From Pyropia yezoensis (taxonomy: Eukaryota > Rhodophyta > Bangiophyceae > Bangiales > Bangiaceae): DNA of 64,000 nucleotides. This document shows positions 41,882 through 51,028 of the stretch, one piece after another (within the stretch, counting starts at the first letter, position 1; every line of letters begins with the position of its first letter). The stretch spans positions 7,008,627 to 7,072,626 of the forward strand of contig CM020618.1 in assembly GCA_009829735.1 (NCBI GenBank), read 5' to 3'. The notes under the pieces were generated by a model. The model saw nothing but the letters and a program-made list of their open reading frames with translations. It had not been told where the DNA came from and ran no database searches. Position numbers and translations under genes: made by a program.

Positions 41882-44800
41882 TCACTCGCTCTTCAATGTG
41901 GAACCAAACAACGCGGGACCCTGCCCCACAAAGCCGCTCAAAGCTCTGCCGTACATGGCCAGGTGGTTGTCCCGTCCGATGATGATAACTCTAGACGACT
42001 CAGTGGGCGCTAGCTTCGCCGTCGCCTTCGGCTTCTTGGCGGTCCTCAAGTTGGTCGCCACCACTAAAATACTCCGGTGCTTCCACTGCTCCCAGCAGTC
42101 ACCAAATGCTCCCTCCATCATCATCAGACTGGAGCGCACGTCAGACTCGATGTTGAGGTATCTCTGCGAGACGCCCGTGTATTTGCATGACGTGCATATG
42201 GCGAAGAGCTCCCCGGTTTCACTAGGAAGAAACTTGAGGTAGTCAAAGCCTGTTTGCTCGGGCTTGCACTTGAACACCGTCGACACTAGCACCGCCGTGT
42301 CTCGAGCCAATACCGCGGGTATACTGTCGAGCGCCGCGTCCGCATCCGCGTCATCATCGACCATTACCTTCTCGGGGACAGCATTAAACAGCACTGTATC
42401 CAGGAGCGGGTAGGGCCCTCCAGTGTGATACGTTCGCGTGCCAGGATAAAGATCCGAGAGGGTCAAAGACTCGTAGTCGTGCGGCAGCAACAAACCAGGC
42501 GCTGGCTTGCTCCATACTGGAGACGCAGCACGGAGCCGCGTCAACGTGATGTCCGCCCAGAGGGACACGTACTCCCACACCTTGCCACCCCCCCCAGTGG
42601 AGCCGCAGCAGGTGTACACAGACAAAAGGGCGTCCATGACGTCACGCAAGCGAATGAAGTCCTTCGGGGATGAATATGATTCCTCCAAAGAGCTCCTTTG
42701 CTCGTTCCACTTACGCAAAAGCGCCACAAGAAAGAGGGGCGGCATGCAAGGGTCCTTGTACGCACCAGCAGAATTGGAGACTGCGTCTGTCAGTATGTTG
42801 TCGGCAAAGAGATCGTCCCACGTCTTGAAAGAGCCCTTCAGATTGATGCCGCTGGAGAGTGGCAGCTCAGCGTTGAGCGTGCAGTTGTGCACTGCAGCCA
42901 GGATGACGACCGGCACCGACAGCAGGTCATCGAGGAGGTCGTCCAGCTTGGACTTATCCGAAATGTCCTCCGCTGCAGGGACGACGACCGATGACCAAAC
43001 AGGCCCAACAGATTCTTCCAGTTTGTCCCGCAAAACAGCTGCACTGCGAGGGTGGCCGCCGCTGATCCAGGCAAACGCCTCAGCTGATAAACGTGCCGGC
43101 TGCTTGTACGACGAACGGTACGCTTCCGACATGTGCACGACACGCGGGCCGCGAAAGAGCGGAAGAAAGAACACGGTGGCAATACGCCGCCAATCCAAGA
43201 ACCCGACCTTGACAGCACACAAAATGTAGTACGGAGAGCCCTTTCGGTGCCGAGATGACATGGACGTCACAAGCAAGGAGTCTATCGCTGTACTGGCGTT
43301 GGACACCTTCCGGATAATCTCGTCCACCTCAGCATCAAGGGCAGCCCTCTCGTCCGACTGCTCTGAGTCATCTAGTAAGGCCCGCACGTCCTGCAGCAGC
43401 ATTCCAGGGCAAGGAGTCGTGAAGACCATCGAGATGAGGCTTGACCGAGTCAGAGTGCATAGCTCATGGCGGTACAGCAAAGACAGCTGCACCGCAGCAC
43501 TTCGCCGCGACTCCGTGTCAACGACCATAAAAATGTTCTCGGCAGGACTGTCGCCGTCATACACTGCCTTGAAGAGCGGCACCTTGCTCAGCTCCTCGAC
43601 GACAATGATTGTGGGTTGATCTTTGAGCACGTCCAGCGCCTCTCTGCAAATCTCATCAACGGTGACTGCATTCGACCTTAGCATCTTGTTAATCAGGTTG
43701 CAGAAGGTCCCGAAGTCACACCCGTCATTGCAGCGTAGGCACCAAAAAATGCGAAGATATATAGGAAGGAACACCGCCATAGGCGCCTCCTCGTACGTCT
43801 TGATGAAGCCATCGTCCGTGCTGCTCCATGCACAGAGGCCGTTAAACGAGACGACGCACACCCGGGAGTGCTTCAAGCTCTCGACCACCGTGTGCCATCG
43901 AGGAAGCTGGGCAGCCTGAGCAGCCTGCGCGAACCGGTCGTGGTCGATGTCCGCCAGCGCCTCAAGCAAGTCCCACACAAAGTGCGTCTTGCCCATCCCA
44001 GGGGAAGAGGCCAGGTACCAGGCCACTCGAGTGGAGGTGAACTTGGCCAGGTGAACCAGAGTGAAAACCAGCTCAGTGTCCCGCGCAATCAGTACGCGCT
44101 CATCTCGAGCAGGTTGCGGCATCAGCGTCACTTGCGGCGCACGTTGCTGACCAGCCGGAAGCAAAAGACCCTCAGACGCCACCTCGTGCGTGACTGGCGA
44201 GCGCGCGGCCAACACTGTTAGTAGTTCGAAAACCAGAGCACGCAGCCGTTCATCGTACTCCAGCAGACGGGTCCTTAATCCGTCCAAAAAGGCATGGACA
44301 GCCGTTAAACTAGCCTTGCGTCTGGTCTCTTCCGGCCGACAGCTGTACAAGTACCGCTTCGCACTCATCCACGTCGTTGTCACAGACCGATTCGGCTCTT
44401 CCAAAGCCGCTGTCCACAGCCGCACCACGTCAAGGGCACACCATGCGGCCATGGTATCGCGCGAGCAGCGTTGCACAAGCTTCTTGGAGTCTTGTTCCAT
44501 TACTTGCAGCAAGCCCAGAAGCACGGCGTTCCAAAACACAGGGACACCACTAGGCCCCACCCAGCGATCCAGAAGAACATCTCCCTCCTCCAAGGTTGAC
44601 CGTGCCGACTCAATCGAGGCAGTGAGGTGCCCAAGCAGCTCACAGGAGTGATCCCAAAAGTCCGCAACTGCTGGTTGCACAGGTTTAGGGGTGTACTCTT
44701 GAAAAACGGGCTCTGGCCCGATCCCTCCCATCAAGCCATCCGTGTTCATGGACGGAGTGATCACCTTCCCATGCACATTGCAAGGGAAGCGATGCCGTGC

Positions 44801-45292
44801 ACGGCCCGCACGACACCTGCGCGCTCGGCCAAGAGCCGCGCGAGACACCAATGCAGCCTGGAATGGCCGCCAGGGAGTCCCAGATGACAGCGTGCAGTTG
44901 CGCGCCGCGAGCAGAGGCGGCATCACAAAGCCAACGGCCGTTAAAGACCCGCAAGCTCGTCGCAGGGCAGCGTTAGGTCCAGCGCCACCGCCAATCTCGT
45001 ATGCATCCTTGCTCCATGTTGCATGTGCTCCCGCCGTGGGCCCATCCTTCACGCGTATGGATGCCATTAGGGGAAGGCCGCAGCTTCGGCCGCACCAGCA
45101 CAACTGCCAAACGGCCACAAGCGGCGCATAAAAGCAGTAGGTCCAGCTGCGCGCCTTCGCTATTAGGTGGGTGAAAGCCGCCCGATGGCATGAACAGGCA
45201 TGGCTAGTCGCAGAAGAATGATGATTTCCAAGGGAAGCCACAGCACGTTGCAGCAAACCGCTGACTCTTGGTGTAAGCCTACTTACGTGCAA
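41882..45292 (-). CDS. Crinkler/RHS-type P-loop NTPase with nuclease-like C-terminus
   Basis: An uninterrupted 1136-codon frame. The true start may be downstream of 45292, since the first ~180 residues look unlike the rest (MNTDGLMGGIG is one candidate). The NTPase has a Walker A, ASSPGMGKTHF, at about residue 427, a Walker B, PTIIVVEELSK, at about 560, and ISGGHPRSAAVL near 740, a phrase typical of STAND-like and Crinkler/RHS ATPases. The C-terminal ~130 residues contain GFDYLKFL and, after a turn, AICTSCKYT, which fits the D...xxK layout of restriction-endonuclease-fold nucleases. Proteins of this architecture are known as oomycete and fungal effectors, trypanosome RHS proteins and transposon-linked proteins. 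This copy looks whole and is likely a host or mobile-linked gene. A paralogous fragment lies at 24068-24687. Confidence 0.6.
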   Translation of the reverse strand: MHVSRLTPRVSGLLQRAVASLGNHHSSATSHACSCHRAAFTHLIAKARSWTYCFYAPLVAVWQLCWCGRSCGLPLMASIRVKDGPTAGAHATWSKDAYEIGGGAGPNAALRRACGSLTAVGFVMPPLLAARNCTLSSGTPWRPFQAALVSRAALGRARRCRAGRARHRFPCNVHGKVITPSMNTDGLMGGIGPEPVFQEYTPKPVQPAVADFWDHSCELLGHLTASIESARSTLEEGDVLLDRWVGPSGVPVFWNAVLLGLLQVMEQDSKKLVQRCSRDTMAAWCALDVVRLWTAALEEPNRSVTTTWMSAKRYLYSCRPEETRRKASLTAVHAFLDGLRTRLLEYDERLRALVFELLTVLAARSPVTHEVASEGLLLPAGQQRAPQVTLMPQPARDERVLIARDTELVFTLVHLAKFTSTRVAWYLASSPGMGKTHFVWDLLEALADIDHDRFAQAAQAAQLPRWHTVVESLKHSRVCVVSFNGLCAWSSTDDGFIKTYEEAPMAVFLPIYLRIFWCLRCNDGCDFGTFCNLINKMLRSNAVTVDEICREALDVLKDQPTIIVVEELSKVPLFKAVYDGDSPAENIFMVVDTESRRSAAVQLSLLYRHELCTLTRSSLISMVFTTPCPGMLLQDVRALLDDSEQSDERAALDAEVDEIIRKVSNASTAIDSLLVTSMSSRHRKGSPYYILCAVKVGFLDWRRIATVFFLPLFRGPRVVHMSEAYRSSYKQPARLSAEAFAWISGGHPRSAAVLRDKLEESVGPVWSSVVVPAAEDISDKSKLDDLLDDLLSVPVVILAAVHNCTLNAELPLSSGINLKGSFKTWDDLFADNILTDAVSNSAGAYKDPCMPPLFLVALLRKWNEQRSSLEESYSSPKDFIRLRDVMDALLSVYTCCGSTGGGGKVWEYVSLWADITLTRLRAASPVWSKPAPGLLLPHDYESLTLSDLYPGTRTYHTGGPYPLLDTVLFNAVPEKVMVDDDADADAALDSIPAVLARDTAVLVSTVFKCKPEQTGFDYLKFLPSETGELFAICTSCKYTGVSQRYLNIESDVRSSLMMMEGAFGDCWEQWKHRSILVVATNLRTAKKPKATAKLAPTESSRVIIIGRDNHLAMYGRALSGFVGQGPALFGSTLKSE

Positions 45293-46561
45293 TCGTCACA
45301 AGAGTGTGGTTTTCCAACGAGGGCCTAAGAGCAGACCCTTCAATAGTGAGACCAAGAACAAGCGAATTTCATTTTAGGCTGAAATGGGAGCACGTGGCGG
45401 CTTGTGACTGGACGACCAAACAAAACCGTGCTTCCCCAACCGGGGGGCAGGACTTGTGTAGAATGATGTCAGAGGGCGGCAAAATCGGGCGTAAAATTTC
45501 GGAGCCATTGCTACACCGTGCCGGACCAAAGCCCATTCCCATTAGAATATTTCATAGGGACCACCGAAGCGCGATACCTTGGCGGGGGAGATACTGTCCG
45601 AGCCTCCCGGATCGCCTGCGATCGTATCCTTCCGAAGCTTCCGTGGGGAGTGCAGTGCGAGCCGCCCGCCCCTCGACGCCCCCCCCCCTCGTCATAACCC
45701 CCCCATACGGCATGGACCGCAAAGACGCAGTGAAAACCGCCCCCTGACCGCCCCCCCCCCTTCAATCCCCGCACACAGCGTGGATCGGGGGGAGCACACC
45801 GCGAAAACGCCCCCGCCCCGTCTATGCCCTCCCCCGCCCGCCCCCCCCCCCCACGACGTGAATCTGGGCTGAACTCCCAACAGCCCCAACGACCGGACAC
45901 GCACCCCCCCCGTCTCCTCCTCAAGGGTGGGGGGGGGGGCGCAGGCGTTGCTCTGGCGAAAGGCACGCTCCCACCCGCCGTCGACGCTTTTTCTTGGGAG
46001 GGGGCGGGGACGTCGCGACACTCTCCGGGCCGACAACACCCCGCCCACCCGCCACCGATAGCCGCGCCCCGCCCCGCACGACGCTCGCCACTCTGCTTAC
46101 CCCCGCCCAACCGTACCCACCATTCCGTCTCCCGCCTTTCCCTCTCCCGCCTTGGGGCCGGCACGGCCGACCCCGCCCCCGCTTACGCCAACCGTTCCCT
46201 TCCCCGCCCGTAACGACATGCACGGCCGCGGTGCTGGTGGCCCCTCCGCAGGGGGCGCCTGGATGCTGCCTCCCCGCAACGGCGCATGGATGCCTACCGC
46301 GCCCCCGCCGACTGATTGGATGCCGTGCGCAGCAAGCAGCGCGCCCCGCGGCGCCTGCCACTGGGCTTGCCCGTGCCCTTGGGCGGCGCCCCCGCCTCCT
46401 GGCTGGACCTACACGCCGCCGCCGACTACTTATGGTGACGGACCTGCCCCTCCACGTAGGGATCATCACGGCCACTACGGCGGCCGCGACAACGACAACT
46501 TTCGACGCCGCCACCCCCCCCGCGTGGAGCAGGAAGAGCCGCCGCGCCCTCGCAGCCGCAC
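45293..46561. other. GC-rich spacer upstream of the SANT/RGG locus
   Basis: C-runs and G-runs near 45840-45945. From about 46150 a + frame has a less random composition (HGRGAGG, WTYTPPPTTYGDG, YGGRDNDNFRRR) and could be an exon of the gene at 46562. No confident start is found. Confidence 0.35.
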
Positions 46562-46820
46562 ATGCGCACCGCGGTATCGGGACGACCAGCGCCGGCGCCT
46601 CCCAGTCCCGGCTGGGAGGAGGACGGCGGCGACCACAGGGTCTCACCTGACGCCCTGCCCCCGCCCTACGTCGAGCGCATGCCCCAGCTCTACAACGAGC
46701 GCCAGCCCGCTGCCTACAGCGAGCGCCCGCCCCCAACGTACAGCGAGCGCCCTCCTGCGCTCTTCGACCAGCGGCCGCCACCGCCGCCGCCGCCCTCGCC
46801 TGCCGCCGACCTTGGCCCCC
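46562..46820 (+). CDS. Host frame with YxERPP repeats, interrupted by element F
   Basis: The end of a Pro/Tyr-rich reading frame, with about five 8-residue repeats of the type xxYxERPP (LPPPYVERMP, LYNERQP, YSERPP twice, LFDQRPP). A proline run and PAADLGP follow at the junction. Element F starts at 46821. The same register is open again at 61803-61882 on the far side of F and ends in an RGG-type tail (GGRGGYRGQG), which fits insertion into the coding part of one host gene. Such Pro/Tyr and RGG tails occur in RNA-binding proteins; no folded domain is visible. Confidence 0.4.
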
Positions 46821-47692
46821 TGTAAGGATATGCCCCCTAAATCCCCAAGACTCTAGCTTCGGGGATAAGGACTGGGGCCTCTCCTTCCCTGTCCTTCTCA
46901 GCCAACTCCCTCCAAGACGCATCAACTCCCTGGTAATCTGGAGATGCCGCGGTGTCCGGCCGAGATTCTACGGGTCGCGGACGGTCAGCACGAGAGCCGC
47001 GGATCGGCTACCCGGTAGTACCCTGACTCATCCCCGGACGGATGTTTTCTCTCCGCGGATCAGAGGACTAACGGATCACAGGACAAGCCACATCTCTGAA
47101 TCATCGGCCAGCCGGAACAATCTCCCCAAGAGCCGATGGGAATGGCAAGATTTGCTGACCCACGGGAGATTTTCGACCCGAAGACTGGCGTCTGGCTTAC
47201 ACGCCTCTGCGGCCTTTCCGGCCGACCGGCGTGTGAGGCCAGCCGCGCGGCGCCACGAGCGCCGCACGCCGCCCCCGCTCCCGCTTGGGGCTGTCTGTTG
47301 GGGCGCCTTGGGGCGCACACACCCACCTTGACTTGTTCTGAGAGCCTATGCCTTGTTTTGAGCCCATTGGTGCCGCCCCCCCGGCGGCACGGGCAATCGC
47401 ATGCTTTGGGGCACCCTGGGTGCCCCTCCGGGGGTATATAATGCGTGAGTGCGGGCGCCACCCGGGGAGACCTCGGGGGGACAACAAACACAGACACAAC
47501 GACCTCCTTTACCCTCTTACCCCTCGACCCCCTCGACCCTCACCGACGTCACGCCCATCTTCTTTCCCACCCCCATCACCGTCACCCCGCCCGTCACCTT
47601 CCCCGCGCCCCGCAGCCTCATTGGCTTGCGCAAGCAGCTGACACCGTTCACCAGTACGTTGAGGGCTGCCCGGGTGTGGGTGGTGCCTCGCA
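46821..47692 (+). repeat. 5' LTR of element F
   Basis: 872 bp, the same length as the 3' LTR. It starts TGTAAGGATATGCC and ends with CA before the primer-binding site. It contains a TATA box (47435-47441) preceded by a 19-bp palindrome. Confidence 0.93.
47408..47441 (+). promoter_or_regulatory. F LTR promoter: palindrome plus TATA box
   Basis: A perfect 9-bp inverted repeat, GGGGCACCC/GGGTGCCCC, with a 1-nt centre (47408-47426) lies eight bases upstream of TATATAA (47435-47441). Both are unchanged in the copies at 54328-54361 and 61513-61546. The palindrome is a likely factor-binding site. Confidence 0.7.
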
Positions 47693-47694
47693 TG

Positions 47695-47710
47695 TGGTAG
47701 CTTCAGGTAG
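47695..47710 (+). other. Primer-binding site of element F
   Basis: TGGTAGCTTCAGGTAG, two bases after the 5' LTR. It differs from the site shared by B, C and D and from that of E. A second copy at 54615-54630 is part of a duplicated block and is not at a functional position. Confidence 0.7.
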
Positions 47711-47928
47711 TTTGACTTCCTCCGGTCGGTGACGTTGCGATTCCGTTCCCGATTTGGCCCCCCCTGCGTTTGTGCCCTCGTGCTGCCCCCTGTGTTCGGC
47801 GTGCCTCGGGCATTGTAATACGAACGCAGCGGGTTCCACGAATCACACCGAAAGAACACGGCCCTGACACTGCCCTGGTGGCCCCTGTCACGGTTTTTTT
47901 CTTTTGGTCAACGGATTGTTGAAACCCA

Positions 47929-48618
47929 TGTAGGGACCCTATGGGCCCTCCACGTGGGGGGACCTCGAAGAGATCGCGTCGTACCCCTGTGCCCACCTTC
48001 CTAGTGAGGAGGACGGGGCCGATTTGGCCCCTTGGGATTTTACTGGCTTCCGATTGGTCCCCTCCTATGGAGATGGGACCGGGTCGCCATTGGTTCTGGA
48101 GCCCATGTTGGGATTTCCAGTGTATGGGAATTTCCCCTGACCGGAATTGGCCATTGGTCAATATTCCGGGATGGGATGCATTTGGGGTTTGGATTTTGAT
48201 TGTGTATTTTGCGTGATTGTGAGATTGGGGAGATCTTGAGTGTTGGCACTGATGTCCGGCGGGGCTCCTCTTCCCCGTATCTTGGAGATTCCTGCCCCGC
48301 TGGCAGGGATGATCCGTGGGGGAGGGGGCCCTCCGGACATGTTGGAGGGTTTTGATTGGCTCGCACGTGGCCCGGGTTGGAGGGTTCCTGGGTGCGGGTG
48401 AGAGAGGGTAAGAGTGTGCGTGGGGGTGCGCGTTGCTTCCCCCTTCGAAAAAAACAGACTTGCGTGTGCTTGAACACTGTCGTCCTGGTCGCGGATCCCC
48501 GCGTGAACCAGCCAGGCGGTCGGCGGTTCGGTATCTCTCCTGTCTCCCCGCGTTCTTGGTGGGTTGTTTCTCTGTGTGTTCTGGGTGCTACGCGCCTAAG
48601 GTACGTAAAACCACTACA
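47929..48618 (+). repeat. 5' LTR of element E
   Basis: 690 bp, TGTAGGGACCC to CCACTACA, with ACCCA directly before it. It includes ATTGG boxes near 48030 and 48090 and a T-rich R/U5-like part near 48180-48230. It is followed by the primer-binding site TGGTCGATCAGCGGGG at 48621. Confidence 0.92.
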
Positions 48619-48734
48619 TTTGGTCGATCAGCGGGGGAGGGGAATAGGTTCCTTCTGGCCAAAGGGGTCTACCCCTTCTTCGTACTCTTTCTGTTGTTGT
48701 GCTCTGTCTTCCCTAAGTGAACGCGGTTGTAGTG

Positions 48735-50455
48735 ATGTCTGATAACGAGCAGAATCCCCCTCAGGGGGAGACGGGAGTCCTGGAGGGCGGTTCATCCGTG
48801 ACGAAGGAGAGCGCGATTGGAGGCGCTGCTCCTCCGCGCGCCCAAGGGGCTGGAGTTGATGACCTGGCCACCCGTAGGGTGACTACCCGGCTACCCCCGC
48901 TGGAAATTGGTTCGGAGGGCCCATCGAGCGAACCGTATTCCCAGCCGCGCGGGAAGCGCGAGGGAGCGCATTCAACCGGCTTCGGCAATTTTCCTGGGAT
49001 TCTCCCCTTTGCGGGGGTGGATTCTGAGGGAACGCCCACCCCTTTGGTTCCCCTCACGGGGGCATCGTCTCCTAAGGAGACACCTCGAGCATTTGTGGCC
49101 CCTAGATCGGATACTCCTACGGAGGAATGGAAGAAAGCGATGGTGGAGGCTGTTAGCGGCCTGCTGACTCCACTCAACCAACGGTTGAGTTTTGTGGAGC
49201 AAAGTGTGAAGAAACGGGAGCGCCAGCGTGGCCGGCAGCCCAGTTCTTCATCTGAGTCGACTTCGGATTATTCCGGAGGGGAGGCTTCGCCTCCCGAGCG
49301 CCGTCGGCGCCCGCGACCTGTAGTCCGAGCGGTTTCCGCTCAGGCAGGACCGGGGCGAGTCACCCTACGGGAGATTCCCCCCAAAATTATTCCGGCAGAC
49401 GATCGTTATGCGAGCCTGCTGGACTGTGAGACATATGCTCTCAAGAACAAGGACAACCGAGTATCGGGAGCCGAGGCCCAAGGCCTGGGTAAAAAGCGAA
49501 AGGACCTGGCCAGTATATTTGGTCGCGATTGTGAATGGGGGGGAGACCCTCCTCTGGGAGTCTTCGAATTTCTTAACCGCTTCGTAAATGCGGCAAATGA
49601 TAACGGCCTCTCAGAGGGGCGAGCTTTGCTTCTCCTCCCGGAATTTACTAAGGATCCCTTGACGAGGGACCTTTATCGAATTCGCCCGTCCGTCGATGAC
49701 GGCCGGCGCACTGGGGAGGTGACCTCCTATTTGGAACTGGTGAATTGGCTTCTGCGCGCGTACGCAGATGAGCATCTCCTGAATGAACAGGAGGCCATTT
49801 TTAATGGTGCCTCCCAAGAGGAGGATGAGACAGAGACGGCGTTCCACCGCCGCCTCATGGAACTCCACGCGAAGTGTGGATATATACAAACCTCGGGCCA
49901 GGTCCGAGCCCGCTTTATGCAGGGCACCTGGTGGGAAATTCGGCACGAGGTACGGAACTACGTGGCTGACCACCCTCATGCTCCTATTGAGCTGGTGGTA
50001 CAGTATGCCCAACGGGCAGGAGATTTCCGGCGGCGGGTTCACGCCGCCGCCAAGGAGTTAAAGGCTAAAGAAGACGCGGAGCGTAACGCTCGCCGCATGG
50101 CGCGTCGGGCTCTGGCGGCTGTTACGTCGTCACCCCAGGAGGTGGGGGAGGCCTCTGGCTCTACCCGCAAGGATTATCGACCCTCTGGGGGGTCCAGATG
50201 GACGGACGGGAAGCGGGAACTCTTCCCCTGCCACGTATGTAATAGTACCTCCCACTGGATGTCAAATTGTCCACACCTCCCGGAAGCGACTCGAGCACAG
50301 ATGGCCAAGGCGCGCGCGGAGCGCAAGGAGGCCTGAGACTCCGCCCGCACTGGCGGGGCAATTGCTGCGGTCACGCCCTCCCCAAAGGGGAAGGTAGATC
50401 GACCGAGTTCCCCCAAGGGGAGCTCCTCTGATTCCTCATCTTCGGGAAACGCGTA
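48735..50455 (+). CDS. Element E gag region
   Basis: The start is taken at the ATG at 48735 (MSDNEQNPPQGE), about 115 bp after the primer-binding site. A Ser/Pro-rich N-terminus with an Arg-rich patch leads to a gag block shared with C and D (RYASLLDCETYALKNK). A helical capsid-like region follows (FEFLNRFVNAANDNG to RARFMQGTW), then a charged helix and a zinc knuckle (CHVCNSTSHWMSNC, about 50232-50275). A GGGAAAC heptamer (50444-50450) lies near the expected gag/protease junction, in line with B and C. The region is not fully intact. Confidence 0.85.
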
Positions 50456-50518
50456 AGGGTCGGTCCCCCTAGAGCTTCTCCCACTACGTCTCCTGATACG
50501 GGGGGGCCTAAGAGGATT

Positions 50519-51022
50519 TTGCGCCGCCCCCCAACGAACAAGCCTGCATTATTGGCACTCCCTAAGGGGGTGAAACGGGAAAATGTTATTTGCGCGATTA
50601 TGCCTTCATCCAGTTATCAGCTGGCTGTACATCTGTTTGCTACTGAAGGGTTAGAGCATGCTTTGCACGCTGTCCTGGATACCGGCAGCGGGCCCTCCCT
50701 GATTCGAAGCTCCTTGCTCCCGAAGGGAATGGGGCTCCAGCCCCTAGGGGAGCTGGAGAATATATTGTACTTTGACCTGAATGGGGGGTGGCTCCCCATT
50801 CGAGGAACTGTACGCTTGGGCGTACAAGTGGGAAACCAGGTCTCCTACGTCTGCTTTGGAGTGATCGATAATATGGCGGTACCCGTCATATTAGGAAATT
50901 CATTTGGTGACACGGAGGTGAAAACCATCTCCTGTGAGGACCAGACGGTGACCCTCAAGACAGGGATGGTTGTACCCATTCTCCGGGATATGGAGGATGT
51001 GGAAACGGGTCCCATTAAGTGA
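50519..51022 (+). CDS. Element E retropepsin region
   Basis: It contains the aspartic protease signature HAVLDTGSGPSLIRSSLLP (about 50665-50720) and the strand-rich pattern seen in the element C protease (YFDLNGGWLPIRGTV, VPVILGNSF). It lies between gag and RT as expected. Confidence 0.85.
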   Translation: MRRPPTNKPALLALPKGVKRENVICAIMPSSSYQLAVHLFATEGLEHALHAVLDTGSGPSLIRSSLLPKGMGLQPLGELENILYFDLNGGWLPIRGTVRLGVQVGNQVSYVCFGVIDNMAVPVILGNSFGDTEVKTISCEDQTVTLKTGMVVPILRDMEDVETGPIK

Positions 51023-51028
51023 AACCCT

